Assembly: GCF_025244905.1 (NCBI RefSeq)
Contig: NZ_CP104285.1
Coordinates: 1,736,001 to 1,800,000 of the forward strand
Length of the DNA stretch: 64,000 bases
Source of the DNA: Enterobacter mori
Lineage (GTDB): Bacteria > Pseudomonadota > Gammaproteobacteria > Enterobacterales > Enterobacteriaceae
Reading direction: 5' to 3'
The notes beneath the pieces were generated by a model. The model did not search any database and was not told where the DNA came from. It saw only the letters and a list, made by a program, of their open reading frames with translations. Positions 37,897 through 48,120 of the stretch are shown here, one piece after another; the first letter of the stretch is position 1, and each line of letters starts with the position of its first letter. A program made the position numbers and the translations under genes.

Positions 37897-38718
37897 ATGC
37901 TGTCGCGTCGCCAGGGTCGACTCAGCCGTTTTCGCAAAAACAAACGCCGCTTACGAGAGCGCTTGCGCCAGCGGATCTTTTTCAGAGACAGAATAATGCC
38001 AGAAGCGATGGATAAACCCAGAGTGGTGGTACTGACCGGGGCGGGGATCTCCGCCGAGTCAGGAATTCAAACCTTCCGTGCGGCAGACGGGCTGTGGGAA
38101 GAGCACCGCGTCGAGGACGTGGCGACGCCGGAAGGCTTTGCCCGCGATCCGGATCTCGTGCAGGCGTTTTACAACGCTCGCCGTCGTCAGCTTCAGCAGC
38201 CTGAGATTGCGCCGAACGCGGCGCATCTGGCGCTGGCTAAGCTGGAAGAGGTGCTGGGGGATCGTTTTCTGCTGGTGACGCAGAATATTGATAACCTGCA
38301 CGAGCGGGCGGGTAACAAAAACATCATCCACATGCACGGCGAGCTGCTCAAGGTTCGCTGCGCCTGGAGCGGTCAGGTGCTGGACTGGAAAGAGGACGTG
38401 CTGCCTGAAGACAAATGCCATTGCTGTCAGTTTCCTGCGCGTTTACGCCCGCACGTGGTGTGGTTCGGCGAAATGCCGCTGGGCATGGATGAGATCTACA
38501 GCGCGCTGGCGATGGCGGACGTGTTCATTGCCATCGGCACCTCCGGCCACGTCTATCCGGCGGCGGGATTTGTTCACGAGGCTAAACTCCAGGGCGCGCA
38601 TACGGTAGAGCTTAATCTTGAGCCGAGCCAGGTAGGCAGTGAGTTTGAAGAGAAGCACTATGGTCTGGCAAGTGAAGTGGTGCCAGCTTTTGTGGATAAG
38701 CTCCTGAAGGGGCTGTAG
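37897..38718 (+). CDS. cobB: NAD-dependent protein deacylase CobB (sirtuin)
   Basis: Removes acetyl and succinyl groups from lysines, for example on acetyl-CoA synthetase. The sirtuin motifs are [21 protein letters not shown], the catalytic His in HMHGEL, and a single visible CHCC half of the zinc site. The long form with the basic leader ([18 protein letters not shown]) is present; an internal start at 37996 (MPEAMDKPR) could give a short form, as reported in E. coli. It is 273 residues, a few short at the C-terminus. Confidence 0.95.
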   Translation: MLSRRQGRLSRFRKNKRRLRERLRQRIFFRDRIMPEAMDKPRVVVLTGAGISAESGIQTFRAADGLWEEHRVEDVATPEGFARDPDLVQAFYNARRRQLQQPEIAPNAAHLALAKLEEVLGDRFLLVTQNIDNLHERAGNKNIIHMHGELLKVRCAWSGQVLDWKEDVLPEDKCHCCQFPARLRPHVVWFGEMPLGMDEIYSALAMADVFIAIGTSGHVYPAAGFVHEAKLQGAHTVELNLEPSQVGSEFEEKHYGLASEVVPAFVDKLLKGL

Positions 38719-38722
38719 TTGT

Positions 38723-38747
38723 GACGGGCGACATCGCGTCGCCCGTC
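38723..38747. terminator. Hairpin between convergent cobB and potD
   Basis: GACGGGCGAC-ATCGC-GTCGCCCGTC is a perfect 10-bp stem between two convergent genes. There is no T run, so it may stabilise ends or act with other factors. Confidence 0.6.
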
Positions 38748-38752
38748 ATATC

Positions 38753-39787
38753 TCAACGACCTGCTTTTAACTTCTGATAATACTCTTCATAAAGACGGCT
38801 CGCGTCACCGACGTCGTTCTGCCATTCGCCTTTGCTGACGGTATCAGCATCAGGGTACAGCGATTTATCATTTGCGACTTCAGGGCTTAATAGTTTACGC
38901 GCAGCCAGGTTTGGCGTCGGGTAGCCGATGGTTTCAGCCACCTGTTTCGCCACGTCGGGGCGCAGCAGGAAGTTAATCAGCTTCAGCGCGCCGTCCACGT
39001 TTTTCGCGTTGGCCGGAATCGACAGACTATCCATCCAGAAGATCCCGCCCTCTTTCGGCCAGACGATCTCCAGCGGCGTACCGGCCTGGCGGGCAACATA
39101 CGCGGAGCCATTCCATACCATCCCCAGATTCACTTCGCCTTCCATATACGGGTTTGCCGGGTTATCAGAGTTGAATGCCGCCACGTTAGGCATCAGCTTT
39201 TTCAGCTCGTTGTAGGCCGCTTCGATCTCCTTAGGATCTGTCGTGTTGCCAGAGTAGCCGAGTTTACGCAGCGCTATCTGGAACACCTCACGCGCATCGT
39301 CGGTTAACAGCAGGCTACCTTTGTATTCCGGTTTCCACAGATCGGCCCAGCCGGTAACCGTTTTCGGATCGATAGCATCGCTGTTCACGCCAATCGCTGT
39401 CGCACCCCAAATGTAAGGAATGGAATAGTCGTTGTTCGGGTCGAACGGCTTGTTAAGCATTTCCGGGTCGAGATTACCGAAGTTGGTCAGCTTCGTTTTA
39501 TCGATCTTCTGGATCATCCCCTCTTTGCGCATTTTGTCGACAAAGTAGGTGGAAGGCACGACCAGATCGTACGCGCCGTCTTTGTAGGTTTTCAGCTTGG
39601 CGTACATGGTTTCATTCGACTCATAGGTCGAGTAGATAACCTTGATGCCCGTCTCTTTGGTGAACTGTTCCAGTAGCCCAGGCGGCACGTATTCGGTCCA
39701 GTTGTAGAAGTAGAGCGTTTTGCTGTCATCAGCGTGCGCGGCACCCATGCCAAGCACCAGCGCCGCAGCGGCGAGCATTTTTTTCAT
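38753..39787 (-). CDS. potD: Spermidine/putrescine ABC transporter substrate-binding protein PotD
   Basis: Periplasmic binding protein that prefers spermidine. The signal peptide MKKMLAAAALVLGMGAAHA is cleaved before DDSKTLYFYNWTEYVPP. IKVIYSTYESNETMYAKL and the ligand-site WNGSAYVARQAG and EGGIFWMDSLSIP segments match the family. The 344 residues are close to the E. coli length of 348. It overlaps potC by 4 nt and is last in the potABCD operon. Confidence 0.97.
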   Translation of the reverse strand: MKKMLAAAALVLGMGAAHADDSKTLYFYNWTEYVPPGLLEQFTKETGIKVIYSTYESNETMYAKLKTYKDGAYDLVVPSTYFVDKMRKEGMIQKIDKTKLTNFGNLDPEMLNKPFDPNNDYSIPYIWGATAIGVNSDAIDPKTVTGWADLWKPEYKGSLLLTDDAREVFQIALRKLGYSGNTTDPKEIEAAYNELKKLMPNVAAFNSDNPANPYMEGEVNLGMVWNGSAYVARQAGTPLEIVWPKEGGIFWMDSLSIPANAKNVDGALKLINFLLRPDVAKQVAETIGYPTPNLAARKLLSPEVANDKSLYPDADTVSKGEWQNDVGDASRLYEEYYQKLKAGR

Positions 39788-40575
39788 TTCATTGTCCCCT
39801 GAGATTTTGTTTTGTCACGAGCAATAACCTGGCTGGCAATCACCAGAACCAGCGATAACACCAGCAGAATGGTCGCCAGCGCGTTCACCTCAGGTGAGAC
39901 GCCGACTTTCACCATTGAATAGATCTTCAACGGCAGAATTTCATAGCTCGGCCCGGTCACGAAGGAGGAGACCACCACGTCATCCATCGACAGAGTAAAG
40001 CTGAGTAGCCATCCGGCCGCCACGGCAGGCATTGCCAGCGGCAGGATGATTTTACGCAGGATGGTCATCTCGCTGGCACCCAGATCCTTCGCCGCCTCCA
40101 GCATGCGTACGTCGAACCCTTTCAGACGCGCGAAGACTGTCACCACCACAAACGGCAGGCAGAAGGTGATATGCGAGAACAGCAGCGACCAGAAGCCAAG
40201 CTGTACGCCCAGCAGCATAAATAGCACCAGCAGCGAAATGGCCATGACGATATCCGGCGACATCATCACCACAAACAGCATGCCGCTAACGAACGGTTTG
40301 CCGCGAAAGCGATAGCGGTAGAGCGCTACGGCGGTGAGGGAGCCAATCAGCGTCGCGAAGGTGGCGGAGACGATCGCCATCGTCAGCGAGTGCTGAGCGG
40401 CCTGCAGCAGGCTGTCGTTGTTCATCAGCAGGCTGTACCAGTTGGTGGTAAAGCCCTGCCAGTTAATCCCGAACCGCGAGCTGTTGAATGAGTTCACGAT
40501 CAAAATAACGATCGGGATATAAAGATAGGCGTAAATGGCGGTCATAAAACCGCCGCGAAGCAATCGACCGATCAT
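39784..40575 (-). CDS. potC: Spermidine/putrescine ABC transporter permease PotC
   Basis: One of two permeases of PotABCD. The 263 residues have about six membrane segments and the EAA loop (EAAKDLGASEMTILRKIILPLAMP) that contacts PotA. The start [21 protein letters not shown] is as in E. coli and overlaps potB by 4 nt. Confidence 0.97.
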   Translation of the reverse strand: MIGRLLRGGFMTAIYAYLYIPIVILIVNSFNSSRFGINWQGFTTNWYSLLMNNDSLLQAAQHSLTMAIVSATFATLIGSLTAVALYRYRFRGKPFVSGMLFVVMMSPDIVMAISLLVLFMLLGVQLGFWSLLFSHITFCLPFVVVTVFARLKGFDVRMLEAAKDLGASEMTILRKIILPLAMPAVAAGWLLSFTLSMDDVVVSSFVTGPSYEILPLKIYSMVKVGVSPEVNALATILLVLSLVLVIASQVIARDKTKSQGTMK

Positions 40576-41429
40576 TCGAGCTCCACCTTTTTATTCAGCA
40601 GGCGCGAGGCGCGCCAGTAGACCAGCAGCATCAGGCCCATCACCACCGTCAGCGTAATGCTGGTGGCCGAGCCGAACGGCCAGTCGCGTATGTTGAGGAA
40701 CTGACTCTTGATCACGTTACCGATCAGCAGGTTTTTCGCGCCACCCATCAGATCCGACACATAGAACAAGCCCATCGCCGGGAGCATCACCAGCAGACAG
40801 CCCGCAATAATTCCGGGCATCGTCAGCGGAATAATGATGCGGATAAAGGTCTGCAGCTTACTGGCACCCAGATCTCTCGCCGCTTCCAGCAGCGGTTTAT
40901 CCAGCTTCTCGATGCTGGAGTAGAGCGGCATCACCATAAACGGCAGCAGGATATAGACCAGACCCACAATCACCGCGCTCGGGGTAAACATGATGCGGAT
41001 TGGCGTATCAATCACCCCCAGCCACAGCAGAAACTCGTTGAGGTAGCCTTTAGTGCTGAGGAAGATTTTCAGCCCGTAGATACGGATTAACGAGTTGGTC
41101 CAGAAAGGAACAATCAGTAAAAACAGCAGCAGAGGACGCACCTTTTGCGGCAGACCCGCGAGGAACCATGCGAAAGGATAACCCAGCACCAGACAGGCGA
41201 GGGTGGCAATCAGCGCCATATTGAGCGAGTGCAGCAGCACGTCAAAATAGAGCGGATCGAGCAGGCGCGCGTAGTTGTCCAGCGTAAAGACCAGCTTAAC
41301 GAAGTTAGCGTCGTCGCGGGTCAGGAAGCTGGTAGCGATGATCATCAGGTTGGGTAAAAAGACAAACAGCACAAGCCAACCGACGATCGTGGCGATCACC
41401 ACATTCTGGAATTTACTTGTGTTCTTCAT
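40572..41429 (-). CDS. potB: Spermidine/putrescine ABC transporter permease PotB
   Basis: Partner permease of PotC, with six membrane segments and the EAA loop [25 protein letters not shown] chose the ATG at 41429 ([18 protein letters not shown]), giving 285 residues and a 17-nt overlap with potA. A shorter start near IATIVGW, as sometimes annotated in E. coli, is not supported by an ATG here. Confidence 0.95.
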   Translation of the reverse strand: MKNTSKFQNVVIATIVGWLVLFVFLPNLMIIATSFLTRDDANFVKLVFTLDNYARLLDPLYFDVLLHSLNMALIATLACLVLGYPFAWFLAGLPQKVRPLLLFLLIVPFWTNSLIRIYGLKIFLSTKGYLNEFLLWLGVIDTPIRIMFTPSAVIVGLVYILLPFMVMPLYSSIEKLDKPLLEAARDLGASKLQTFIRIIIPLTMPGIIAGCLLVMLPAMGLFYVSDLMGGAKNLLIGNVIKSQFLNIRDWPFGSATSITLTVVMGLMLLVYWRASRLLNKKVELE

Positions 41430-42531
41430 CAGCCAGCACAACCTCCCAGCTTTCTACCCAGTTGATAACCATTTTCTGGTCAAGGGAGTGGTCGAAGTCC
41501 GGGTCATCTTCGTTAAAGAACTCGCTGACCATTACCATTTTGCCATTCTCCAGCTCGACGACAGACTCCAGCGTCATCCCTTTGTAGTTGCGCTCGCGGA
41601 TATAGCCGATTAACCCTTCGGCCTCGGCATTGCCGTGAATTTCCTCGACGCGCAGATCTTCCGGGCGCAGCAGGACGTTAAGCTTTTGTCCCTTTTCAAC
41701 GGGGAAATTCACCGTGATAGCGCACTCGCGACCTTCGACGCTGGCGCGCACGCGCTGGTCGTCCAGGCGTTCAATCACTGTGGCGTCGAAGATATTGATC
41801 TCACCGATGAAGCTGGCGACAAACAGGTTTTTGGGCTCTTCGTAGATTTCGCGCGGCGTGCCGTCCTGCTCGATTTTTCCGTCACGCATCACCACGATGC
41901 GGTCGGACATGGTCAGGGCTTCTTCCTGGTCATGGGTCACAAAAACAAAGGTAATACCCAGCTTACGCTGTAAGGCTTTTAATTCGTTCTGCATCTGCTT
42001 GCGCAGCTTATAATCCAGCGCGGAGAGGGATTCATCCAGCAGGAGCAGACGCGGCTTGTTGACCACGGCGCGGGCGATGGCCACACGCTGCTGCTGGCCG
42101 CCGGAAAGCTGATGGGGTTTACGCTGGGCAAACTCTTCCAGTTGCACCATCCGCAGGGCTTCGGTGACGCGCGGTGGGATCTCAGTGGCCGGTGTTTTTT
42201 GCATCCGCAGGCCAAACGCGACGTTCTCAAACACGGTCATGTGCGGGAACAGGGCGTAGCTTTGAAAGACGGTATTGACGTGTCTGTCTTCTGCGGGAAC
42301 CTGAGTAATGTCCTGATTCTCAAGATGGATATGGCCGTTATCAACGCTTTCAAGTCCGGCGATAAGGCGCAGTACGGTGGTTTTGCCGCAGCCAGAGGGG
42401 CCAAGCAGCGTCAGAAACTCACCGTCATTGATGGTGAGAGTGAGGTCGGAAATAACGTCTTTACCATCAAAACTTTTACGAATTCGTTCCAGTTGCACCA
42501 GCGGTGAACGTGAACGGGATTGTGTATTCAA
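41413..42531 (-). CDS. potA: Spermidine/putrescine ABC transporter ATPase PotA
   Basis: ATPase of PotABCD. Walker [17 protein letters not shown], signature [15 protein letters not shown], Walker [13 protein letters not shown] and H-loop VTHDQEEA are present, followed by a C-terminal TOBE-type regulatory domain. The best in-frame start is TTG at 42531 ([18 protein letters not shown]), giving 372 residues. The ATG at 42548, which would match the E. coli start MGQSKK, is out of frame because an A tract is one base short (see findings), so the start is uncertain. Confidence 0.93.
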   Translation of the reverse strand: MNTQSRSRSPLVQLERIRKSFDGKDVISDLTLTINDGEFLTLLGPSGCGKTTVLRLIAGLESVDNGHIHLENQDITQVPAEDRHVNTVFQSYALFPHMTVFENVAFGLRMQKTPATEIPPRVTEALRMVQLEEFAQRKPHQLSGGQQQRVAIARAVVNKPRLLLLDESLSALDYKLRKQMQNELKALQRKLGITFVFVTHDQEEALTMSDRIVVMRDGKIEQDGTPREIYEEPKNLFVASFIGEINIFDATVIERLDDQRVRASVEGRECAITVNFPVEKGQKLNVLLRPEDLRVEEIHGNAEAEGLIGYIRERNYKGMTLESVVELENGKMVMVSEFFNEDDPDFDHSLDQKMVINWVESWEVVLADEEHK

Positions 42532-42798
42532 TTTTTGCGCTGTCCCATATAGACGCCTCAGGCAGCAGACCGAAGCGGGGTTTGTGTGTAACCACCTTGG
42601 TGACTCGTAATGAGGGCGGACATTCTACGGCAATCGCCTGCAATCGCCAATCCTTGTCACTGATTCATAAGCTACATTTATAAACACAACATGACATAAA
42701 CGAAAAAAGTTCTCGTTTGCGGGATAAAAGTGACCTGACGCAATATTTGCGTTTTGATGCTTATTGATAATGTTGTCACAAAAAGTGAGGGTGACTGC
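42532..42798. promoter_or_regulatory. potA-pepT divergent intergenic region
   Basis: It contains the promoters of both genes. TTGATGCTTATTGAT (42753-42767) is a degenerate FNR-like motif before pepT; pepT is FNR-activated in Salmonella. The match to TTGAT-N4-ATCAA is only partial, so the site is tentative. On the potA side, the ATG at 42548 opens a 6-codon reading frame that overlaps the TTG start. Confidence 0.35.
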
Positions 42799-44022
42799 AT
42801 GGATAAATTACTTGAGCGTTTTTTACAGTACGTTTCGCTGGATACCCAATCTAAACCGGGTGTTCGCCAGGTGCCGAGCACCGAAGGCCAGTGGAAGTTG
42901 TTAAACCTGCTTAAAGAGCAGCTTGACGCCATGGGGCTGGTCAACGTTACGTTAAGCGAAAAAGGCACTGTGATGGGAACGCTGCCTGCCAATGTCGACG
43001 GGGATATCCCGGCGATTGGCTTCATCTCCCATGTCGACACCTCTCCGGATTTTAGCGGTAAACATGTGAACCCGCAGATTGTTGAAAACTACCGCGGCGG
43101 CGATATTGCGCTGGGTATCGGCGATGAAGTGCTCTCGCCGGTGATGTTCCCGGTTTTACACCAGCTGTTAGGCCAGACGCTGATCACCACTGACGGCAAA
43201 ACGCTGCTGGGGGCGGATGACAAGGCGGGCATTGCGGAGATCATGACGGCGCTGGCGGTGCTGAAAGGCAAAAATATTCCGCACGGTGATATCCGCGTGG
43301 CCTTTACGCCGGATGAAGAGGTGGGCAAGGGCGCAAAACATTTCGACGTCGAGGCCTTCAATGCGAAGTGGGCCTATACCGTTGACGGCGGTGGCGTCGG
43401 TGAACTCGAGTATGAGAACTTCAACGCTGCGTCGGTAACGATCAAGATTGTGGGGAACAACGTTCACCCAGGCTCCGCGAAAGGTGTGATGGTGAATGCG
43501 CTGTCGCTGGCGTCGCGTATTCATGCTGAAGTTCCGGCGGAAGAGAGCCCTGAAATGACGGAAGGGTATGAAGGTTTCTATCACCTGACCAGTATCAAAG
43601 GCACCGTGGACAGCGCGCAGATGCACTACATCGTTCGCGATTTCGACCGCAAGGCCTTTGAAGCGCGCAAGCGTAAGATGATGGAGATCGCGAAGAAGGT
43701 GGGGAAGGGCCTGCATCCTGACTGCTATATTGAGCTCATCATCGAAGACAGCTATTACAATATGCGTGAGAAGGTGATGGAGCATCCGCATATCCTCGAC
43801 ATCGCTCAGCAGGCCATGCGTGACTGTGATATTGAACCGGTTTTAAAACCGATTCGTGGCGGTACCGACGGTTCTCAGCTCTCGTTTATGGGGCTGCCGT
43901 GCCCGAACCTGTTTACCGGTGGCTACAACTATCACGGTAAGCATGAGTTTGTGACGCTTGAAGGGATGGAAAAAGCGGTGAAGGTGATAGTGCGGATAGC
44001 GGAACTTACCGCTAAAGGCTAA
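42799..44022 (+). CDS. pepT: Peptidase T (tripeptide aminopeptidase)
   Basis: Cytosolic M20-family zinc aminopeptidase that removes N-terminal residues from tripeptides. Metal-site motifs are [35 protein letters not shown] and [10 protein letters not shown]. The ATG at 42799 ([19 protein letters not shown]) gives 407 residues, as in E. coli; in-frame residues upstream are unconserved. It is followed by a REP pair and the RAYT gene. Confidence 0.97.
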   Translation: MDKLLERFLQYVSLDTQSKPGVRQVPSTEGQWKLLNLLKEQLDAMGLVNVTLSEKGTVMGTLPANVDGDIPAIGFISHVDTSPDFSGKHVNPQIVENYRGGDIALGIGDEVLSPVMFPVLHQLLGQTLITTDGKTLLGADDKAGIAEIMTALAVLKGKNIPHGDIRVAFTPDEEVGKGAKHFDVEAFNAKWAYTVDGGGVGELEYENFNAASVTIKIVGNNVHPGSAKGVMVNALSLASRIHAEVPAEESPEMTEGYEGFYHLTSIKGTVDSAQMHYIVRDFDRKAFEARKRKMMEIAKKVGKGLHPDCYIELIIEDSYYNMREKVMEHPHILDIAQQAMRDCDIEPVLKPIRGGTDGSQLSFMGLPCPNLFTGGYNYHGKHEFVTLEGMEKAVKVIVRIAELTAKG

Positions 44023-44027
44023 AAAAC

Positions 44028-44102
44028 GCCCGGTGGCGCTGCGCTTACCGGGCCTACGATCAGAATGTAGGCCGGGTAAGGCGCAGCCGCCACCCGGCAT
44101 TA
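44028..44102. repeat. Pair of inverted REP elements upstream of the RAYT gene
   Basis: The first unit (44028-44059) begins GCCCGGTGGCGCTGCGC and ends GGGCCTAC. The second (44067-44102) is inverted and begins GTAGGCCGGGTAAGGCGC. Each is a REP palindrome with the GGTGG head; together they form a BIME. They lie directly between pepT and the transposase-like gene. Confidence 0.9.
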
Positions 44103-44117
44103 AGGCAAGGAATGCCC

Positions 44118-44609
44118 ATGTCAAACTATCGTCGCCATTACGCCCCCGGTGGCACCTGGTTTTTCACCGTCAACCTGCAAAACCGTCAGAGCGATTTGCT
44201 TACCCGCCATATCGATAGCCTGCGTTCCGCCACCTCAACGGTTAAACGCGCAAAGCCGTTCACGATCAACGCGTGGGTTATCCTTCCCGAACATATGCAC
44301 TGTATCTGGACCTTACCGGAAGGCGACAGCGACTTTTCGGCACGCTGGCGGGATATCAAAAAAACGTTTAGCCGCAACATCGATATGCGCCATATCTGGC
44401 AGCCAAGATTCTGGGAACACACTATCCGTAACGAAGAGGACTATTTGCGGCATGTGGATTACATTTACATCAATCCGGTTAAGCACGGCTATGTGGGTAA
44501 AGTCAGCGACTGGCCGTATTCAACGTTTCATCGCGATGTGGCTGAAGGGTTGTATCCGGTGAATTGGGCGGGAGAGATCGAGGATTTTGCGGCAGGTGAG
44601 CGGAAGTGA
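44118..44609 (+). CDS. REP-associated tyrosine transposase (RAYT, IS200-like Y1 family)
   Basis: Single-strand DNA transposase-like protein (163 residues) thought to spread or process REP sequences. The HUH motif is LPEHMHCIW and the Y1 catalytic Tyr lies in HVDYIYINPVKHGYV (Tyr115, numbered from the chosen start). It is close to E. coli TnpA-REP (YafM). I chose the second ATG (44118) because AAGGA at 44107-44111 has proper spacing only to it. REP pairs flank it on both sides, forming a REPtron. The gene is intact. Confidence 0.92.
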   Translation: MSNYRRHYAPGGTWFFTVNLQNRQSDLLTRHIDSLRSATSTVKRAKPFTINAWVILPEHMHCIWTLPEGDSDFSARWRDIKKTFSRNIDMRHIWQPRFWEHTIRNEEDYLRHVDYIYINPVKHGYVGKVSDWPYSTFHRDVAEGLYPVNWAGEIEDFAAGERK

Positions 44610-44612
44610 AAA

Positions 44613-44690
44613 GCCGGGTGGCGGCTACGCCTTACCCTGCCTACAAAAGCGCGATCCCGTAGGCCCGGTAAGCGAAGCGCCACCGGGCAC
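44613..44690. repeat. Pair of inverted REP elements downstream of the RAYT gene
   Basis: One unit (44613-44644) begins GCCGGGTGGCGGCTACGC, and an inverted unit (44659-44690) begins GTAGGCCCGGTAAGCG. They lie between the RAYT stop and the roxA end and mirror the upstream pair. Confidence 0.9.
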
Positions 44691-44699
44691 TAAAGCGAC

Positions 44700-45821
44700 T
44701 CAGTCCTCAAAAAACCAATACCCGCTGTTGACCAGCGCGGCCAGCATCGCGAGGAATGACGGGTCTTCCAGAGCGTCGCCAAACGTTTCGGCGTGCAACA
44801 CCTGATGGCTGGCGATGGCTTCCAGCGCCGGACGGTGCGGAGAGTCCAGCTTTTCGCCGTTCACGAAGACATCTTCACCAATGCGCAGCACGCGTAACCC
44901 ACCGAGGCGAACCAGCTTGTCACCCTGCTGCAGGGCATCATAAATCTCGTCAGCTTGATAAGGCGGCTCCGGTGGTGCAACGTCCAGTTCATGACGTGAC
45001 TGGCTGATAAACTCGCCAAACCACTGACGGAAATGCTCCGGCTCGTTGATCAGATCCAGCATCATGCCGCGCAGCTTATCAAGCTCTTCCGGCAGGATGT
45101 CAGCTGGGTGTTCACGCGATGGCACGTCCGGGTCGCTGTAGCGATAGCTGCCCAACTCGCGTTGCAGAACGTAGTCGGCAAATCCGCTGATCATCTCGCG
45201 GCCGCTTGGCGCGCGGAACCCCACGGAGTAGTTAAGCGAGTTTTCCAGGGAGTAGCCTTCGTGCGGGAATCCCGGCGGAATGTAGAGAATATCACCCGGC
45301 TCCAGCTCTTCGTCGATAATCCCCTCAAACGGATCCACCTGAAGCAGGTCCGGATGCGGACAGTGCTGTTTCATCGGCACTTTGTCGCCCACGCGCCAGC
45401 GACGGCGGCCGGTACCCTGAATGATAAACACGTCGTACTGATCCAGATGCGGGCCAACGCCGCCACCGGGCACGGAGAAGGAGATCATCAGGTCGTCCAT
45501 TCGCCAGTCGGGCAGGGCGCGGAACGGGCGCATCAAGGCGGCGGTAGGCTCATGCCAGTTGTTGACCGCCTGCACCAGTAAAGACCAGTTATTTTCACCC
45601 AGGTGATCGTAGCTTTCGAAAGGACCGTGGCTAACCTGCCATTTTCCCTCTTGGTGGCTGACCAGGCGGCTGTCGACTTCATTTTCCATGGCCAGACCGG
45701 CCAGCTCGTCAGGGGAGATAGGGTCGACAAAATTGCTGAACCCGCGTTTAAGAACCACCGGGCGTTTTTGCCAGTAGCGCTCGATAAACTCGGGCCAGTT
45801 AAGTGCTAAGTGATATTCCAT
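44700..45821 (-). CDS. roxA: 50S ribosomal protein L16 3-hydroxylase (RoxA/YcfD)
   Basis: Fe(II)/2-oxoglutarate-dependent JmjC-type oxygenase that hydroxylates Arg81 of L16. The metal motif is seen in GVGPHLDQYDVFIIQ (H-x-D) with the distal His in GFPHEGYSLENSLNYSVGF. The 373 residues equal E. coli YcfD. An upstream 91-nt gap separates it from phoQ, encoded on the same strand further right. Confidence 0.95.
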   Translation of the reverse strand: MEYHLALNWPEFIERYWQKRPVVLKRGFSNFVDPISPDELAGLAMENEVDSRLVSHQEGKWQVSHGPFESYDHLGENNWSLLVQAVNNWHEPTAALMRPFRALPDWRMDDLMISFSVPGGGVGPHLDQYDVFIIQGTGRRRWRVGDKVPMKQHCPHPDLLQVDPFEGIIDEELEPGDILYIPPGFPHEGYSLENSLNYSVGFRAPSGREMISGFADYVLQRELGSYRYSDPDVPSREHPADILPEELDKLRGMMLDLINEPEHFRQWFGEFISQSRHELDVAPPEPPYQADEIYDALQQGDKLVRLGGLRVLRIGEDVFVNGEKLDSPHRPALEAIASHQVLHAETFGDALEDPSFLAMLAALVNSGYWFFED

Positions 45822-45912
45822 ATTTTTTTATTCCGCAGGCTCTTATTGAGTCGGATTATAACGGAAGCTCAGGAGCCTGAGTGCGAGATCCGCGCATTTT
45901 TCACATAACGGG

Positions 45913-47376
45913 TCAAGTATCGTTCGATGTGGGATGTTGGCGGCCAAAAATAGCCTCCATTCGCGCACCGCCCAGTAAGCTTTCACCCGTTTCAATTTTG
46001 CCATCGTACTGATCGACAATCTCCCGGGCGACGGCTAACCCTACTCCCTGACCCGGACGCAGCGTATCGGCGCGTTGACCCCGGTCAAACACCACTTCTC
46101 GTTTATTGCGTGGAATGCCGGGCCCGTCGTCTTCAACTATGATGTGCAGCTCGTTATCCGTCTGACGCGCGGACACTTCCACAAACTCCAGGCAGTATTT
46201 ACAGGCGTTATCGAGCAGGTTACCCATCACTTCCATGAAATCATTTTTCTCGCCCACGAAGCTGATTTCCGGCGAGATATCGAGGCTGATGTTCACCCCT
46301 TTACGCTGATACACCTTGTTCAGCGCGGAAGTGAGGTTGTCCAGTAAAGGTGCCACCGGATGCAGCTCGCGGCTCAATAACGCACTTCCTGAACGCATGC
46401 TGGCGCGATGGAGATAATAGCCAATTTGCTGCGAGATACGGCTGATTTGCTCGAGCATCACAGGCTCTGCATCATCAACGCTGAGCGTTGAGCTACGCAT
46501 GGAACGCAGCGTGCTCTGCATGACCGCCAGCGGCGTCTTAAGGCTGTGCGTCAGGTCCGTGAGCGTGGTGCGGTATTTATCATAGCGTTCGCGCTCGCTT
46601 TTCAGCAGGCGGTTAAGATTACGCACCAGGCTGGTGAGTTCGCGCGTGGTTTCCGGGTTGAGCTTTTCACGATGATGTTCTTCCAGTTCGCGAACCTCTT
46701 TGGCCAGTGATTCGATCGGGCGCAAACTCCACCATGCTGCGACCCACAGCAGAGGGATAACCAGCAGAAGATTGGCGGCCAGAACATACACGAACCAACT
46801 CCAGACCATGTAAGAACGTTTAAGCTCAACCGGAATGGTGTCGATCACCACGATGGTCAGTTGCGGCATGTTCATGGTAGCTGGATAGAGATTTATGGCG
46901 ACGGAGTGGGTCATCTCCGTGTCGTCGTCATCCTCGCGTATCTCATTCAGCTTTTGCTGAAGGGCGCGATCGTCATGCAGCAATGCGCTGGTTGAATTGA
47001 GATCGGCCTCAATCTCATGAAAACCATTCGTCCTGAGCCATTCCGGCCGAATGCGTTTTTTCAACCAGGGGACGTCGCGCTGAGCCCACAGCAGTTTGCC
47101 TTTTTCATCATAAATTAACGCCAGCGTTGGGCTTTGCTGGTTGAGATGCTCAGGCATATCCACGGTAATGTGGTTATCTTCCCACTTCGCCAGGGTATAA
47201 AACAGGTTACTTTCGCCGCGTAACAGACGAAAGGTTGTTTTGTCGAAGCTCACGCTATACCCGACCAGCGCCACTATCCCATAGGAAAGAGAAAGCACCA
47301 GCACCACGGCTGCGGTTGCCAGCAGAAAGCGCACCCGCAGCGAAAGGGGCAGAAAGTGTCGTGAGATCCCTTTCAT
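45913..47376 (-). CDS. phoQ: Two-component sensor histidine kinase PhoQ
   Basis: Inner-membrane sensor of low Mg2+, acid pH and cationic peptides. The layout is a membrane segment ([21 protein letters not shown]), a periplasmic PAS-like domain with the acidic cluster EDDDDTEM, a second membrane segment, HAMP, the phosphorylated His in [17 protein letters not shown] (His277 in E. coli), and an ATPase domain with DNACKYC and DDGPGI. It overlaps the phoP stop by one nt. It is 487 residues, one more than E. coli. Confidence 0.97.
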   Translation of the reverse strand: MKGISRHFLPLSLRVRFLLATAAVVLVLSLSYGIVALVGYSVSFDKTTFRLLRGESNLFYTLAKWEDNHITVDMPEHLNQQSPTLALIYDEKGKLLWAQRDVPWLKKRIRPEWLRTNGFHEIEADLNSTSALLHDDRALQQKLNEIREDDDDTEMTHSVAINLYPATMNMPQLTIVVIDTIPVELKRSYMVWSWFVYVLAANLLLVIPLLWVAAWWSLRPIESLAKEVRELEEHHREKLNPETTRELTSLVRNLNRLLKSERERYDKYRTTLTDLTHSLKTPLAVMQSTLRSMRSSTLSVDDAEPVMLEQISRISQQIGYYLHRASMRSGSALLSRELHPVAPLLDNLTSALNKVYQRKGVNISLDISPEISFVGEKNDFMEVMGNLLDNACKYCLEFVEVSARQTDNELHIIVEDDGPGIPRNKREVVFDRGQRADTLRPGQGVGLAVAREIVDQYDGKIETGESLLGGARMEAIFGRQHPTSNDT

Positions 47377-48047
47377 TAGCGTAATTCGAACAGGTAACCC
47401 TGACCACGGACCGTGGTGATCACGTCCTGCGGGTATTGCGCCTGAATTTTTTTGCGCAAACGTCCCATCAGCACGTCAATGGTGTGGCTCTCCCGTAGCT
47501 CGGCATCCGGGTAAAGCTGGAGCATTAAGGAATCCTTGCTCACCACTTTGCCGTTATTACGGATAAGCGTCTCCATAATGGTGTACTCGAACGCCGTCAG
47601 CTTGATTACTTCATTGTTGATGGAAAATTCGCGGCGGGAAAGATCAACCTGGAATGGCGGAAGGGAGATAACCTGCGAGGCATGACCGCTGTTGCGACGT
47701 AACAGCGCCTGCATGCGCGCAGCGACTTCTTCGATATGAAACGGCTTCGTCACGTAGTCGTCCGCACCCGCGCTGAGCACTTCCACTTTATCCTGCCAGC
47801 CTTCACGGGCGGTCAGGACCAGCACCGGCAGAGAGACGTCATGGCTGCGCCAACGACGGATCAGCGAGAGACCGTCTTCATCCGGTAAGCCTAAATCGAC
47901 AATGGCGATATCCGGCAGGTGTTCATTGAGATAATAATCGGCTTCTTTTGCATCTTCAGCATCGTCCACCTGATGTCCCATCTCCTGAAGCTGAACTTTC
48001 AGGTGATGACGTAGCAATGCGTTATCCTCAACAACCAGTACGCGCAT
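47376..48047 (-). CDS. phoP: Two-component response regulator PhoP
   Basis: OmpR-type regulator. The receiver domain carries [12 protein letters not shown] and the phosphorylated Asp in [11 protein letters not shown] (Asp51), with Lys in VTKPFHIEE. The C-terminal winged helix ends [11 protein letters not shown] start it at the second of two adjacent ATG codons (48047, MRVLVVEDN), giving 223 residues as in E. coli; GGGAGAAGAG lies upstream. It is directly bordered by the prophage. Confidence 0.97.
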   Translation of the reverse strand: MRVLVVEDNALLRHHLKVQLQEMGHQVDDAEDAKEADYYLNEHLPDIAIVDLGLPDEDGLSLIRRWRSHDVSLPVLVLTAREGWQDKVEVLSAGADDYVTKPFHIEEVAARMQALLRRNSGHASQVISLPPFQVDLSRREFSINNEVIKLTAFEYTIMETLIRNNGKVVSKDSLMLQLYPDAELRESHTIDVLMGRLRKKIQAQYPQDVITTVRGQGYLFELR

Positions 48048-48050
48048 CAT

Positions 48051-48120
48051 CTCTTCTCCCTAAATATTTGGTATGAATAGTTTAACGCTGATTATGTAGT
48101 TTGAAACCAGCGTCATGAAA
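48051..48120 (-). promoter_or_regulatory. phoP promoter remnant at the prophage junction
   Basis: On the minus strand, CATAATCAGCG (about 48086-48096) and the downstream leader resemble the E. coli phoP promoter, with CATAAT as the likely -10. The PhoP box (two GTTTA halves 11 nt apart) expected about 12 nt further upstream is not there; the sequence in that place leads into the integrase gene. This suggests that the prophage attachment site lies within about 48097-48120. Confidence 0.5.
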
